A DNA stretch of 64,000 nucleotides from an uncultured Microbacterium sp. (GTDB lineage Bacteria; Actinomycetota; Actinomycetes; Actinomycetales; Microbacteriaceae). The notes below the pieces were generated by a model. The model was not told the DNA's origin. It saw only the letters and a program-made list of their open reading frames with translations, and made no database searches. The stretch spans positions 372,001 to 436,000 of the forward strand of contig CAJYHN010000010.1 in assembly GCA_913774665.1 (NCBI GenBank), in the 5' to 3' direction. This document shows, in pieces, positions 52,448 through 61,734 of this stretch; within the stretch, counting starts at the first letter, position 1; the number at the start of each line of letters is the position of its first letter. A program made the translations under genes and the position numbers.

Positions 52448-52620
52448 GCGGCGTCACGCCGGGCCTGGCCCCGCGCCGACGCGGCGTCACGCCGGGCCTG
52501 GCCCCGCGCCGACGCGGCGTCACGCCGGGCCTGGCCCCGCGCCGCCGCCGCGTCACGCCGGGCCCGCGCCGCCGCCGCGTCACGTCGGGCCCGCGCCGGG
52601 GCCGGACCGCCGCCGCGTCA
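52448..52620. repeat. 33-bp tandem array between nhaA and mprF
   Basis: Three copies of a 33-base unit containing GCGTCACGCCGGGCC start at 52448, 52481 and 52514. Shorter degenerate copies with GCGTCACGCCGGGCCC follow to about 52620. The array fills the gap between two convergent stops. There are no spacers, so it is a minisatellite and not CRISPR. Confidence 0.85.
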
Positions 52621-52646
52621 CGCCGCCCGCACCCCGCCCGCGCCCC

Positions 52647-55184
52647 TCAGCGCCCCGCCGCCTCCCGTGACCGGCGGAGCGAGGTGGCCAGCTGCGCCGC
52701 CGACCGCAGGGTGAGTCCCGGGATGTAGCAGCGCACGAGAGCGATGGCGATGGCGGGGATCTGCGTGGCATCCGGATAGATCATCCACAGCGGCGTGAAG
52801 TCGGGCTGGAACTTCTTCTTGAAGTTCGCGAGCGAGCGGAACCCGTAGGCCGGCTCGAGAAGGGCGCTGATCACGTCCAACCCGCGATCGAGGGGACCGC
52901 GCGCACCCTCGTCGCCGACCGAGTGTCGAGCGAGAGGAGAGCCCGAGAGGCTCATCACGGTCATCCCGTCCTCGCGCAGTCGTTCGACGGCGTTGCCGAT
53001 GAGGAATTCCATGACGCCCGGCATGGCGTCGTCGCGCCGGCGCATGACGTCGAGGGCGTATCCGGCGATCGCCCCGTCGCGGTGGATCGGGATCCAGCTC
53101 GTGAACGCCGTGATGCGCCCCGAGCCGTCGCGCGCGACGAGCAGGCGCACCTCGGGGTCGTCGAGCTGGTCTGTCGAGCCCAGGGTGAAGCCCATCTCGG
53201 GGATCGTCTTGTCCGAGACCCACGCCTCGGAGATCGCGCGGATCTGGCCGCGGTCGAAAAATGACAGCTCGCTCCACCGCGCCCACCGCGCGATCAGTCC
53301 CTCACGCGCGGCGCGGTTGGTGGCCGTGCGCACATCCTGGCGCTTCTTTCCCGCGGGCGTCCACGTCTGCGGGTCGAGGAAGGCCTCCTCGGCCACCTGC
53401 AGCGCCGACCACCCGAGGGGGGCGAGTCGCTCGCGCTCGGCCTCGTCGACGCTGTAGAAGATCGGTGTCCACCCCTGCTCCTCGCAGAAGGCGACGAACC
53501 CCGTACCGACGGAGGGGTCGTCCCGGTCGGGCCCGAAGGCACCCCCGAGGGTCACGGCGAACCCTCCGCGGACCCGGTAGGCGATCGCGGCCTCGGCCTC
53601 GGCCGCGAACCAGTACACGTTGCCCTCCCAGAGGGTCATGTGACCGAGGGTGTCGCCTGAGCCCGCGGCGAGCAGCGATCGCGCGCGCTCGCGATCCGGA
53701 GCGGCCTCGGCAGCCCCCGAGCGCACGATGAAGCGGGCGGTCGCGGCGACCACGCTCGCCCAGAACAGCAGCGGGGGCATGTACCAGACGGCCTGCGCGA
53801 ACCCGGTCATGGGCACGAACACGAGCGCCTCGGGCGGAAGGAGCGACGGCGGAACCAGGCGCAGGGGCAGCGTCGCGAGGACAGTCGTCACGTTCGGCCA
53901 CGGACGGAAGTCGGCGGATGCCACGAGGATCCCGATCAACGCCACGGCCAGGGACCCGGCACCGGCGATCGCGACGGTCCGCACGAACGCCCGACGGACA
54001 GCGGAGGTCGAGCGCACCTGCACGGCCGAGCGGAAGCGGATGAGCAGCGTGGCGACGAGGAGCGGGAGGGCGGCACCCACGACCATGCCGACGACCGTCT
54101 GCCAGACGTCGGCGACGTCGTAGGCGGCGCGCACGGTCGCGAGCTGCTCGAGCGTGTCGGTCTCGCTCAGCATCAGCAGGATGCTCATCGCGACGAAGGT
54201 GAGGGCGTTGATCACCACGGCCAGGTGGAGGGCACCCCGTCGACCCCGCAGGATCCCCCACGCCGCGATGAGCAGCACCAGCTGGGGAAGCGCGGCGATC
54301 CACCCCGAGGCGGGCTGGAGCTCGGTGTACGTCGAGACGAAGCTCGGGCACGGAGCGCCCGTCGAACCGATCGCGCAGACGAGCCCGTCGGCCACGTTCA
54401 GGGGGTCGTACGACAGCCAGCTGTAGACCGACAGCACACCCGCCCCCGAACCCCAGAGGGTCGCGATGACCGGTCCGATGGCGGTGATGGCGGTGAGCGC
54501 GGCGAGCAGCACGCGCTTTTCGCGGAGAGAGCTGCGCGGAATTCCGACCGCCCGCGTCCCGCCGAGCACGAGCCCGGTCGCCATGCCCACGGGCAGGGCG
54601 ATGAGTGTGTACAGGTCCGACGCCGAGGCGGCGTACAAGAACATCGTCACGGCGAGGACGACCCCGCCGATGCGGATGCGACGGCGCCACAGCGGCGATG
54701 CGAAGCAGCTCGCGGCGATCGCGACGCACAGCAGCGCCGCGATGGGCGGCGCTCCGGTGTCGGGGGTGACGTTCAGCGAGACCTCGGGGATGACGTTGTC
54801 TTCGAACCACCCGATGACCTCGCCGATCGTGCAGACGAGGAGCCCGCCGCCCACGAAGGCGGCGAGCATCCGACGCGTCCCCAGGAGCCCCTCGGCCAGG
54901 CCGCAGACGACCAGGGTCAGCACGACGGTCGCGAGGAGCACGAGCGGGTCGTCGACGCGCACCAGGGCGAGCAGCATGTCGCGCAGGTCGAACGGGCCCG
55001 CCTCGAACGTGCTCTGCGTGACGATGGTGATCACGCTGACGACCAGGATCGCCAGCGTCACCCCGAGCGTCCCGGGGCGGCGCCGGATGAGCCCGGGGAC
55101 ATCCCCTCGAAGAACGCGGCGCTCGGGCTGCGCCGCCGTCGTCACCGCGGGCGCTGCCTGCACCGTGTCCATCACCGCGACCAT
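52647..55184 (-). CDS. MprF-like phosphatidylglycerol lysyltransferase/flippase
   Basis: An 845-residue membrane protein. About 12 helices occupy residues 35-500, and a C-terminal DUF2156 double-GNAT domain (about 520-830) contains GRITAFTSWIPIHRDG and MEFLIGNAVERLREDG. MprF modifies phosphatidylglycerol with an amino acid from tRNA and flips it outward, lowering the negative surface charge. The amino acid is unknown. GGGGAGG fixes the ATG. It follows a CPA1 antiporter on the same strand. Confidence 0.9.
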   Translation of the reverse strand: MVAVMDTVQAAPAVTTAAQPERRVLRGDVPGLIRRRPGTLGVTLAILVVSVITIVTQSTFEAGPFDLRDMLLALVRVDDPLVLLATVVLTLVVCGLAEGLLGTRRMLAAFVGGGLLVCTIGEVIGWFEDNVIPEVSLNVTPDTGAPPIAALLCVAIAASCFASPLWRRRIRIGGVVLAVTMFLYAASASDLYTLIALPVGMATGLVLGGTRAVGIPRSSLREKRVLLAALTAITAIGPVIATLWGSGAGVLSVYSWLSYDPLNVADGLVCAIGSTGAPCPSFVSTYTELQPASGWIAALPQLVLLIAAWGILRGRRGALHLAVVINALTFVAMSILLMLSETDTLEQLATVRAAYDVADVWQTVVGMVVGAALPLLVATLLIRFRSAVQVRSTSAVRRAFVRTVAIAGAGSLAVALIGILVASADFRPWPNVTTVLATLPLRLVPPSLLPPEALVFVPMTGFAQAVWYMPPLLFWASVVAATARFIVRSGAAEAAPDRERARSLLAAGSGDTLGHMTLWEGNVYWFAAEAEAAIAYRVRGGFAVTLGGAFGPDRDDPSVGTGFVAFCEEQGWTPIFYSVDEAERERLAPLGWSALQVAEEAFLDPQTWTPAGKKRQDVRTATNRAAREGLIARWARWSELSFFDRGQIRAISEAWVSDKTIPEMGFTLGSTDQLDDPEVRLLVARDGSGRITAFTSWIPIHRDGAIAGYALDVMRRRDDAMPGVMEFLIGNAVERLREDGMTVMSLSGSPLARHSVGDEGARGPLDRGLDVISALLEPAYGFRSLANFKKKFQPDFTPLWMIYPDATQIPAIAIALVRCYIPGLTLRSAAQLATSLRRSREAAGR

Positions 55185-55303
55185 CGGTCCTCCCCGAGCG
55201 TGCGCATGCCGACCACCGGCATCCTCTCCATGCTCGCGAGACTCCGCGCCCGGCACATCAGCCGGTCGGCCCCGACGGTGGGCCGATCGGGTGATCCGAC
55301 CGA

Positions 55304-56515
55304 TCAGGAGGCGGCGGCGACCCGCGCCGGCCAGAACCGTCGCACCAGCAGCGGGCCCGCGACACCGTGCAGCACGACGCTGCCGAGCACCACCATGCAG
55401 GTCGCCGCCAGGACGAGGAAGCCCTCCTCCCCGGGAAGCGCGTTCGCGGCGATGAGGCCGAAGACGATGGATGCCGCGCCCCGGGGCCCCATGGCGGCGA
55501 CGAAGAACCGCTCCTTCCGGGTGGCCTCGCTGCCGATCAGGGCCAGCAGCACGGGGAAGAACCGTCCCACCGTCAGTGCCACGAGGGCGAGGACGATCGC
55601 GGGCCACCAGTCGTAGGTTTCGCTCAACAGCACGATCGAGGCGAACCCGAAGGCCAGCCACAGCAGCAGGTTGAGCAGCCACGACAGGTCGTCGAGCAGC
55701 GAGATCTCGGCGGACGGGATCCCGGTCGCTCCGCGGGTCAGGCGCACGGCGACGCCCGCGACGAAGACGGCGACGAACCCGTTGCCCTGCAGGAGGACCG
55801 CGAGACCGAACACGATCAGCGGCGTCGCGATGAAGGCGATGCGCATGCTCTGCGCCTCGGTCCATCCCCGGCCGTCGGCGAAGCGCATCGCTCCCCCGAT
55901 CGCCGCGCCCGCGACGGCCCCGACGAGGATCGCGATGAGCCCCGCCGGTGCGGCCACCGCGAACGCTCGACCGGCGTCGCTCGTCGACCCCGCGGAGGCG
56001 AACGCCACCGCTCCGAGCAGGAGGGGCGAGACCAGGCCGTCGTTGTAGCCGCTCTCGACGTTGAGCCACCGCCGCACCCGCGCCGGGACGCGGCCGTCGC
56101 GCACGATCGAGGTCTCGGGCGAGAAGTCGGCCGGTACCGAGATGCACGCGATCGCGAGGATCACCGCCACCGACAGCCCCAGCGGCAGCACCAGTCCGAC
56201 CGCGAGAACGAGGATGAGCGAAAGCGGGAGGCCGATCCCCAGCAGGCGCGCGGGAACACCGGTGAAGTGCGAGCGGATCGAGCCCCGCACCTCGAGCGCG
56301 TCGACGAAGAGCAGGTAGGCGAGCACGATCTCGGCGAAGAACAGCGTGGCCTTCGACTCCACGAAGAGCTCGCCCTGCACCGGCAGCAGCGCGCCGCCGA
56401 GCAGCCCCAGCCCGGTCATGACGATCGGTCCGTTGACCGTGGCCTTGCGGAACACACGACTCCACAGGGCCCAGACGAGCAGCGAGAGACCGACGACGAG
56501 CAGGGGGACGGACAC
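55304..56515 (-). CDS. CPA1-type cation:proton antiporter
   Basis: A 403-residue antiporter with about 12 helices. The conserved aspartate pair region appears as NVESGYNDGLVSPLLLG, and MGPRGAASIVFGLIA is the late helix. The GTG at 56515 has AGGAG eight bases upstream; upstream reading lacks family similarity. Probably co-transcribed with the MprF-like gene (119-base gap). Confidence 0.9.
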   Translation of the reverse strand: MSVPLLVVGLSLLVWALWSRVFRKATVNGPIVMTGLGLLGGALLPVQGELFVESKATLFFAEIVLAYLLFVDALEVRGSIRSHFTGVPARLLGIGLPLSLILVLAVGLVLPLGLSVAVILAIACISVPADFSPETSIVRDGRVPARVRRWLNVESGYNDGLVSPLLLGAVAFASAGSTSDAGRAFAVAAPAGLIAILVGAVAGAAIGGAMRFADGRGWTEAQSMRIAFIATPLIVFGLAVLLQGNGFVAVFVAGVAVRLTRGATGIPSAEISLLDDLSWLLNLLLWLAFGFASIVLLSETYDWWPAIVLALVALTVGRFFPVLLALIGSEATRKERFFVAAMGPRGAASIVFGLIAANALPGEEGFLVLAATCMVVLGSVVLHGVAGPLLVRRFWPARVAAAS

Positions 56516-56667
56516 GATGGGACTCCTGGATGAGGGAGGGGACGGGAGCCAGTCTGATCGACGCGGCATCGCGCATCCCGGGGCTGATCGGCTACCGTCC
56601 GCGTCTGGTCGGGTAGATCGCACGCGCCCCCTGTCTCGGCGGCCCCCGGAGTGCCTAGCCTGGTCGC

Positions 56668-57339
56668 ATGGCATCCACCGCCTCTCCGGTCATCCGCGTC
56701 GCCGTCATCGACGACGAGGCGCTCATCCGCTCGGGCTTCTCGCACATCCTCAGCGCCGCCGGCGACATCGACGTCGTGGCGACCGCGGACGGCGTCCACG
56801 CCATGGAGGTCCTCGCCGAGGCCCGCCCCGACGTGGTGCTCCTCGACATCCGGATGCCGGGACGAAACGGTCTCGAGGTGCTCCGCGACATCCGTTCGGC
56901 GGGGTGGGACATGACGGTGGCGATCCTCACCACCTTCGACTCGGACGATCACATCGCCTCGGCCCTCGACGCGGGCGCGGCGGGGTTTCTCGTCAAAGAC
57001 ACCGATCCACGCCAACTCCCCCAGCTCGTGCGCACGCTGCACGGCGGCGGGGTCGTGTTCTCACCGACCGTCAGCCGCGCGGTGGTGGCCGGGTACCTGC
57101 GCCCGGAGCCGGCCGCCGACACCCACCTGATCGACGCCCTGAGTCCGCGCGAGCGCGAGATCCTCGTGCAGCTGGGTCGGGGGCTGTCGAACATCCAGAT
57201 CGGAGCGGCGATGTTCCTCAGCCCCGCCACCGTCAAGGCGCACATCAGCACGATCCTCGGCAAGCTCCAGGTCGACGGTCGCGTGCAGGCGGCCCTCGTG
57301 GCCGAACGCGCGGGGCTGCTCCGCGACGAGGAGGCGTGA
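56668..57339 (+). CDS. NarL/LuxR-type response regulator
   Basis: A 223-residue regulator. Receiver domain: acidic IDDEA, phospho-aspartate in VVLLDIRMPG and lysine in FLVKDTDP. LuxR helix-turn-helix at about 150-210 (LSPREREILVQLGRG, IGAAMFLSPATVKAHIS). Coupled to its kinase by TGATG. It diverges from the antiporter-MprF operon 153 bases away, which may be a target. Confidence 0.95.
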   Translation: MASTASPVIRVAVIDDEALIRSGFSHILSAAGDIDVVATADGVHAMEVLAEARPDVVLLDIRMPGRNGLEVLRDIRSAGWDMTVAILTTFDSDDHIASALDAGAAGFLVKDTDPRQLPQLVRTLHGGGVVFSPTVSRAVVAGYLRPEPAADTHLIDALSPREREILVQLGRGLSNIQIGAAMFLSPATVKAHISTILGKLQVDGRVQAALVAERAGLLRDEEA

Positions 57340-58424
57340 TGAGGCGTCGCGATGTGCTGATCGACCTCGGGCTGGTCGCCGTCGCCGCTCTCGACGGCGT
57401 GCTCGGGCTCTACACCACCGACGTGCTCGAGCTGGTGCTGACGCTCGTCGGGGCCGCGGGTCTGCTCCTGCGCCGGAGGCTGCCGCTGCTCTCGCTCGCC
57501 CTGGCTCTACCCGCCCTCTTCCTCACCGGAGGGCCGATCGCCTCGGTCATCGCCCTGTACACGGTCGCGAGCGCGGCGACGGGGATCGTCTGGCTCGTCG
57601 CCGCGACCGCCATCACCTTCTTGGGGCTGGGTCTGTCGTGGGACACCTTCACCTCGGTCAACGACCACGTCCTCGCGATCGTCTACGCCACGATGACGTC
57701 GGGGGGCGCCGTGGCGCTCGGTCGCCTTCGCCGCAACCAGAGCCGGCTCTCCGCCAGCCTCGACGAGCTCCGTCGAGCGCGGGCGGACGAGAACCGACGC
57801 GTTGCGCGCGAGGCGGTGGCTGAGGAGAGAGCGCACCTCGCGCGCGAGATGCACGACGTCGTCTCGCACCAGGTGAGCTTGATCACCGTCCAGGCGGGCG
57901 CTCTGATGGTGCGCGCGAACGACCCCGAGGTGGCCGAGACGGCCGACACGATCCGCACCCTCGCCTCCACGACCCTCGCGGAGTTGCGCCAGATGCTGCT
58001 CGTCCTCCGCGCCGACGGCCCCGAGGCCGCCCCGCTCGGGCCGCAGCCGACGCTGCGTCATCTCGACGAGATCCTGCATCCCGTCGATCTCGAGGTCGAC
58101 GCCCGCATCGACCTGCGCGAAGGTCTTCCCCCGGCGACGCAGCGCGCCGTGTATCGCACGATCCAGGAGGGACTCACGAACGTGCGCAAGCACGCCCCCG
58201 GGGCGCGCGTCGAGGTCACGGCCACCAGCACCGACACGGGCGCCGTGCACGTCGCCCTCCGCAACGCCGCCTCACCCGGGCCCCGCCTCGACCCCGCTCC
58301 GACGGCCCGGCTCGGACACCTGGGGTTGTCCGAGCGCGCGCACATGCTGGGCGGGTCGTTCCGCGCGGGCCCTCTCGCCGACGGCGGTTACGAGATCGAC
58401 CTGCGCCTGCCCGCCGCGCCCTGA
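57339..58424 (+). CDS. Sensor histidine kinase (HisKA_3)
   Basis: A 361-residue kinase with four to five membrane segments (5-150) with almost no outside loop, so it probably senses the membrane itself. Dimerisation/phosphotransfer box: EERAHLAREMHDVVSHQVS; ATP domain: QEGLTNVRKHAPGA and LGHLGLSERAHMLGG. It pairs with the regulator in one operon. Confidence 0.94.
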   Translation: MRRRDVLIDLGLVAVAALDGVLGLYTTDVLELVLTLVGAAGLLLRRRLPLLSLALALPALFLTGGPIASVIALYTVASAATGIVWLVAATAITFLGLGLSWDTFTSVNDHVLAIVYATMTSGGAVALGRLRRNQSRLSASLDELRRARADENRRVAREAVAEERAHLAREMHDVVSHQVSLITVQAGALMVRANDPEVAETADTIRTLASTTLAELRQMLLVLRADGPEAAPLGPQPTLRHLDEILHPVDLEVDARIDLREGLPPATQRAVYRTIQEGLTNVRKHAPGARVEVTATSTDTGAVHVALRNAASPGPRLDPAPTARLGHLGLSERAHMLGGSFRAGPLADGGYEIDLRLPAAP

Positions 58425-58432
58425 TCGCGCTC

Positions 58433-59446
58433 TCAGGCCGAGGCGCGCTCCACGACCTCGATCGGGAGGATCGTGGCGTGCGCCGCGGGACGCCCGGCGA
58501 GGATGTCGAGCAGAACGGTCGCCATGTGCCGGCCCTGCGTCAGCGAGGGCTGGCGGACCGTCGTCAGCGCCGGGGCGACGGACGTCGCCACCGCGGAATC
58601 GTCGAAGCCGACGACGGCGACGTCGCGGCCGGGCTCGAGTCCGTTGTCGCGCAAGACGCCGTAGACGCCGCGCGCCATGAGGTCGCTCGCGACGAAGACC
58701 GCCTCTGGGCGGACCCCGCTCGAAAGGATCCGCGTCATCGCGAGGGCTCCGCCCATCTCGGTGAAGTCGCCGTTCTCTACGGCTACGGGGTCGATGCCCG
58801 CCTCCGCCATCGCGTTGCGGAAACCCTGCAGGCGATCGATGCCCGCGGGCATGTCGGACGGGCCCGACACCGTCGCCACACGGCGGTGGCCGCGTGCGAG
58901 CAGGTAGGCCGTGGCCACGCGCCCGCCTTCGACGTTGTCGACGTCGACGTAGTAGTCGTCGGCGCGGATGCGGGAGGGCCGACCGCCGTAGACGACGGGC
59001 ACGACGTCGGCCACCCGGTCGAGGAAGGTGTCGCTCGTGTGGTGCGAGGCGACGATCGCCCCGTCGACGCTCCCGCTGCGGAGGTAACCGAGCGCCTTGG
59101 CGCTGGCGTCATCGCTCGCGATGAGCATGTTCATGATGTAGTCGGACTCCCCGACCACCTCGCCGATCCCCGCCACGATCGAGGCGAAGAACGGGTCGCC
59201 GAAGAACCGGTCGGTCTGTTCCGGGATGACCAACGCGATGGCTCGGGTCTGCCTGCTCGCGAGCGACCGCGCCGCACGGTTGGGCACGTACTGCAGCTCG
59301 TCGATCGCCCGGCGGACGGCCTCGAGAGCCGACGGCGAGACGGCGGTGGATCCGTTGACGACCCGTGACACCGTCGACCTCGAGACCCCGGCACGTGCCG
59401 CGACCTCTTCGATCGTGGCCGCGCCGCGCACAGCTGCGAGATCCAT
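58433..59446 (-). CDS. LacI family transcriptional regulator
   Basis: A 337-residue repressor with helix-turn-helix TIEEVAARAGVSRSTVSRVV (about 10-29), a hinge and a sugar-sensing domain. AAGGAGGGAG precedes the ATG. The GAGCGCTC core at 59499-59506 is like actinobacterial CebR/BglR sites, which fits control of beta-glucoside use and perhaps of the GH1 gene 2.3 kb away. Confidence 0.93.
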   Translation of the reverse strand: MDLAAVRGAATIEEVAARAGVSRSTVSRVVNGSTAVSPSALEAVRRAIDELQYVPNRAARSLASRQTRAIALVIPEQTDRFFGDPFFASIVAGIGEVVGESDYIMNMLIASDDASAKALGYLRSGSVDGAIVASHHTSDTFLDRVADVVPVVYGGRPSRIRADDYYVDVDNVEGGRVATAYLLARGHRRVATVSGPSDMPAGIDRLQGFRNAMAEAGIDPVAVENGDFTEMGGALAMTRILSSGVRPEAVFVASDLMARGVYGVLRDNGLEPGRDVAVVGFDDSAVATSVAPALTTVRQPSLTQGRHMATVLLDILAGRPAAHATILPIEVVERASA

Positions 59447-59851
59447 CGCTCTCCCTCCTTCGGGCCTCGGCAAGGCGACCTCATCCTCGTGTGGGCGAGA
59501 GCGCTCCGTCCTGATGCGAGCGTAGTGCGGGCGGCCGCGAGCGTCGGCCTCCCTGGGCCAGGAAGGGAGGTGAATCGGCGGATGACGTCGAGCGAGCCCG
59601 CCCGTGAGTCGCGAGAATACGCCGAGTCCCCCTCGCCGGGGCACGAGGGAGAGGGGATTCCCGTGCTGATCCAGAGGAGCGCCCCTGCCCGGTGACCACG
59701 ACGGAGCCGCTCGCGACTCCGCCCGTCCGACGAGCTTTCACCGGCGCACGTTCCTGGCCGGCGCAGGTACGCGCAGAACAGGGTTCGGCGCGCGAGGCAG
59801 GGCACGGTGCGCGAGGTAAGGGTTCGACGCGCGAGGCGGGCACGGCGCGAT
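59447..59851. other. 405-base intergenic region
   Basis: It holds the LacI promoter area with an 8-bp GAGCGCTC palindrome (59499-59506) and, at about 59787-59850, an imperfect tandem repeat of GCGCGAGG words. I see no credible gene. Confidence 0.55.
59499..59506. promoter_or_regulatory. Possible LacI/CebR-like operator core
   Basis: GAGCGCTC inside AGAGCGCTCC, 52 bases upstream of the LacI start. It is only a half-length match to the TGGGAGCGCTCCCA consensus known for CebR. Confidence 0.4.
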
Positions 59852-61477
59852 TCAGAAGGGTGGCGGGTCTGAGCCGTACCTGCCGCCGATGGGTGAGGTC
59901 CAGGTGGTGTCACCGTCCGCGGGATGGTCGATGTCCCAGTGACTCTCGTGTCGAAGGCGGTGGTGATGGCGGCATTTGGGGTCGAGATTGTCGTCGTCGG
60001 TGGTTCCGCCGTCTGCCCAGGCGGTGAGGTGGTCGATGTCGCAATCGCGTGCGGTGCGGTTGCATCCGGGAAAAACGCAGGTGGGCGAGGTGATGCCGAG
60101 CCACCGGCGCAGCGCGACGGGAACCCGGTACGTTCGCCGGTCGAGCACGAGGGGTGCGCTGGTGACGGGGTGGGTGAGCAGCCGGATCCACGAGGTCGCG
60201 GTCCCCGCGAGGCGGCGCGCGGTGTCGAGGTCGATGGGACCGTAGCCCTCGAGGGTCGCCGGTGCGGTGTCGTGCCCGAGGAGGGTGAGGGCGGGGATCG
60301 TGACGATCACGGTCGCCGGCGGGGCGGAGCGGAACGTGCGTGGGGCGTCCGGGGCGGGATCGGCCGACGACGCGGGCTGAGCAGCTGGGGGCGGGGCGTC
60401 TGCGGGCGGGGGCGCCGTCGCATGCGCCGTGCCGTCGGTCATCGTGATGAGGTCGGCGAACGCGTCGGCGCGGAGCTGGGCGAGGGTGCGTTCTTCTTCG
60501 GGGGCGACGCGCAGGTGCCGGGCAGCCTGATCCAGCCGGGACATGACCGCCCGCGCGCGGTCGGCGGGCAGCAGAGCGTGCAGGGATGCCATGCCGTCCA
60601 GCTCCGCTCTCATCCACACCCCCCGGTCTTCTGCGGCGCGGCGGTGGCGGGCCTCGATCGACTCGGCATGCACGCGTTCTCGGATGACGCGGGCCGTGAC
60701 GGCGAACTTCGCCGGGGTCAGCACCAGCGCCGGCGGACACGCCTCATCGTCGAAACGCTGAAACGCGTCGGCATCGCCGGCGGGCAGGGTCGAGGCCAGT
60801 CGGGCCGCGTCGACGGCGTGTTTCTCAGAGATACGCCCCTCCACGAAAGCCGTCCAGAGCTTCGGGCACCCCACCGCGAGCGTCCGGGCGTGAGCGGCGC
60901 GCGTGCGCACCGTCTGCTCCGACACGTGCAGACGTACCGCGATCTCTGCCACCGCGGCGCGTTCGGCGAGATCGACTCGGTCACGCCGCACCGCGCCCGG
61001 GGTGCGACCCCGGCGATCTTGCCAGGCTCGGTCGATCGTGGGGTCGGGCCCGACCCACGGGGTCGGGTCGAACGAGGCGTCGTCGAGGATCGCCAGGATC
61101 AGGCGGTACTCCTCGGCGGTCGCCCGCTGCCGCTCCGCGACGACGACCTCCAGGTGTCCCAGCCGCGCATCGAGGTCTGACACCGCCAGCGTCGGGCCAT
61201 CGAGCGGATACATGAGAGCGTCCCACTCCCACGCGTCGAGGTCAGCGTGACGGTCGAGGGAAACAGACCCGTGTGACTCACCCGACGCGGGAGACGCCGA
61301 TGCCCCACCGCAGGTCGCCGCGGCCCCGGCATCCGTCCCCCACTCCACATCGCCGCTTTCCCGGAACGCCGCCCACTGTGCCTCGAACTCCAGCTCGTCA
61401 TCGCTCGGCCACGGCGCTCCGTCGCACTCCCGGAGCACCGGCGTCGGCCGGTTCGCGGAAGGTGCGGTGCGGGTCAT
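59852..61477 (-). CDS. DUF222/HNH endonuclease domain protein (13E12 type)
   Basis: A 541-residue protein. A DUF222 helical region spans about 90-330, a Pro/Ala-rich linker about 365-390, and a C-terminal HNH domain has CVFPGCNRTARDCDIDH, then NLDPKCRHHHRLRH. These are multicopy in actinobacterial genomes and of uncertain function; mobility has been suspected. All HNH residues are intact. Confidence 0.92.
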   Translation of the reverse strand: MTRTAPSANRPTPVLRECDGAPWPSDDELEFEAQWAAFRESGDVEWGTDAGAAATCGGASASPASGESHGSVSLDRHADLDAWEWDALMYPLDGPTLAVSDLDARLGHLEVVVAERQRATAEEYRLILAILDDASFDPTPWVGPDPTIDRAWQDRRGRTPGAVRRDRVDLAERAAVAEIAVRLHVSEQTVRTRAAHARTLAVGCPKLWTAFVEGRISEKHAVDAARLASTLPAGDADAFQRFDDEACPPALVLTPAKFAVTARVIRERVHAESIEARHRRAAEDRGVWMRAELDGMASLHALLPADRARAVMSRLDQAARHLRVAPEEERTLAQLRADAFADLITMTDGTAHATAPPPADAPPPAAQPASSADPAPDAPRTFRSAPPATVIVTIPALTLLGHDTAPATLEGYGPIDLDTARRLAGTATSWIRLLTHPVTSAPLVLDRRTYRVPVALRRWLGITSPTCVFPGCNRTARDCDIDHLTAWADGGTTDDDNLDPKCRHHHRLRHESHWDIDHPADGDTTWTSPIGGRYGSDPPPF

Positions 61478-61549
61478 GGCGAAACGCTATCGCCGACCTC
61501 CGACATTGAGACGAGGGAGCCGACCGAGGCGAGCCGCCCCTCCGTGGTC

Positions 61550-61668
61550 GAGGCTCGCGCGCGATCAAGGCCCGCGCGCGATCAGGGCTTTCGCGTGATC
61601 AATGCTCGCGCGCGATCGCGGCTCGCGCAGGATCGAGGCTTTCGCGTGATCAAGGCTCGCGCGTGATC
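61550..61668. repeat. Seven tandem 17-bp units, each ending in GATC
   Basis: Units start at 61550, 61567, 61584, 61601, 61618, 61635 and 61652, with consensus close to GAGGCTCGCGCGCGATC. Units 3 and 6 share the variant GGCTTTCGCGTGATC. The array lies between the HNH gene start and the GH1 gene stop. Confidence 0.9.
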
Positions 61669-61734
61669 GAGCCCCCGTCCATGCCGGGGCCGGCTCCTGC
61701 GCGACAGGCGCCCGACCTCCCGGAGGGTCGAACG

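Noticed and set aside
52448-52620. Possible CRISPR array
   Set aside because: The units are contiguous without unique spacers and no cas gene is near.
52647-56576. A single 1309-residue minus-strand frame spanning the MprF-like and antiporter genes
   Set aside because: Only the part from 55184 down matches a family; the rest is an out-of-frame shadow of the antiporter gene, arginine-rich and without motifs.
59447-59851. Frames upstream of the second LacI gene
   Set aside because: Composition and lack of ribosome sites point to noncoding sequence with a promoter and short repeats.
61550-61668. Possible replication iterons or CRISPR repeats
   Set aside because: No initiator or cas gene lies nearby, and the units have no spacers; left as an unexplained array.
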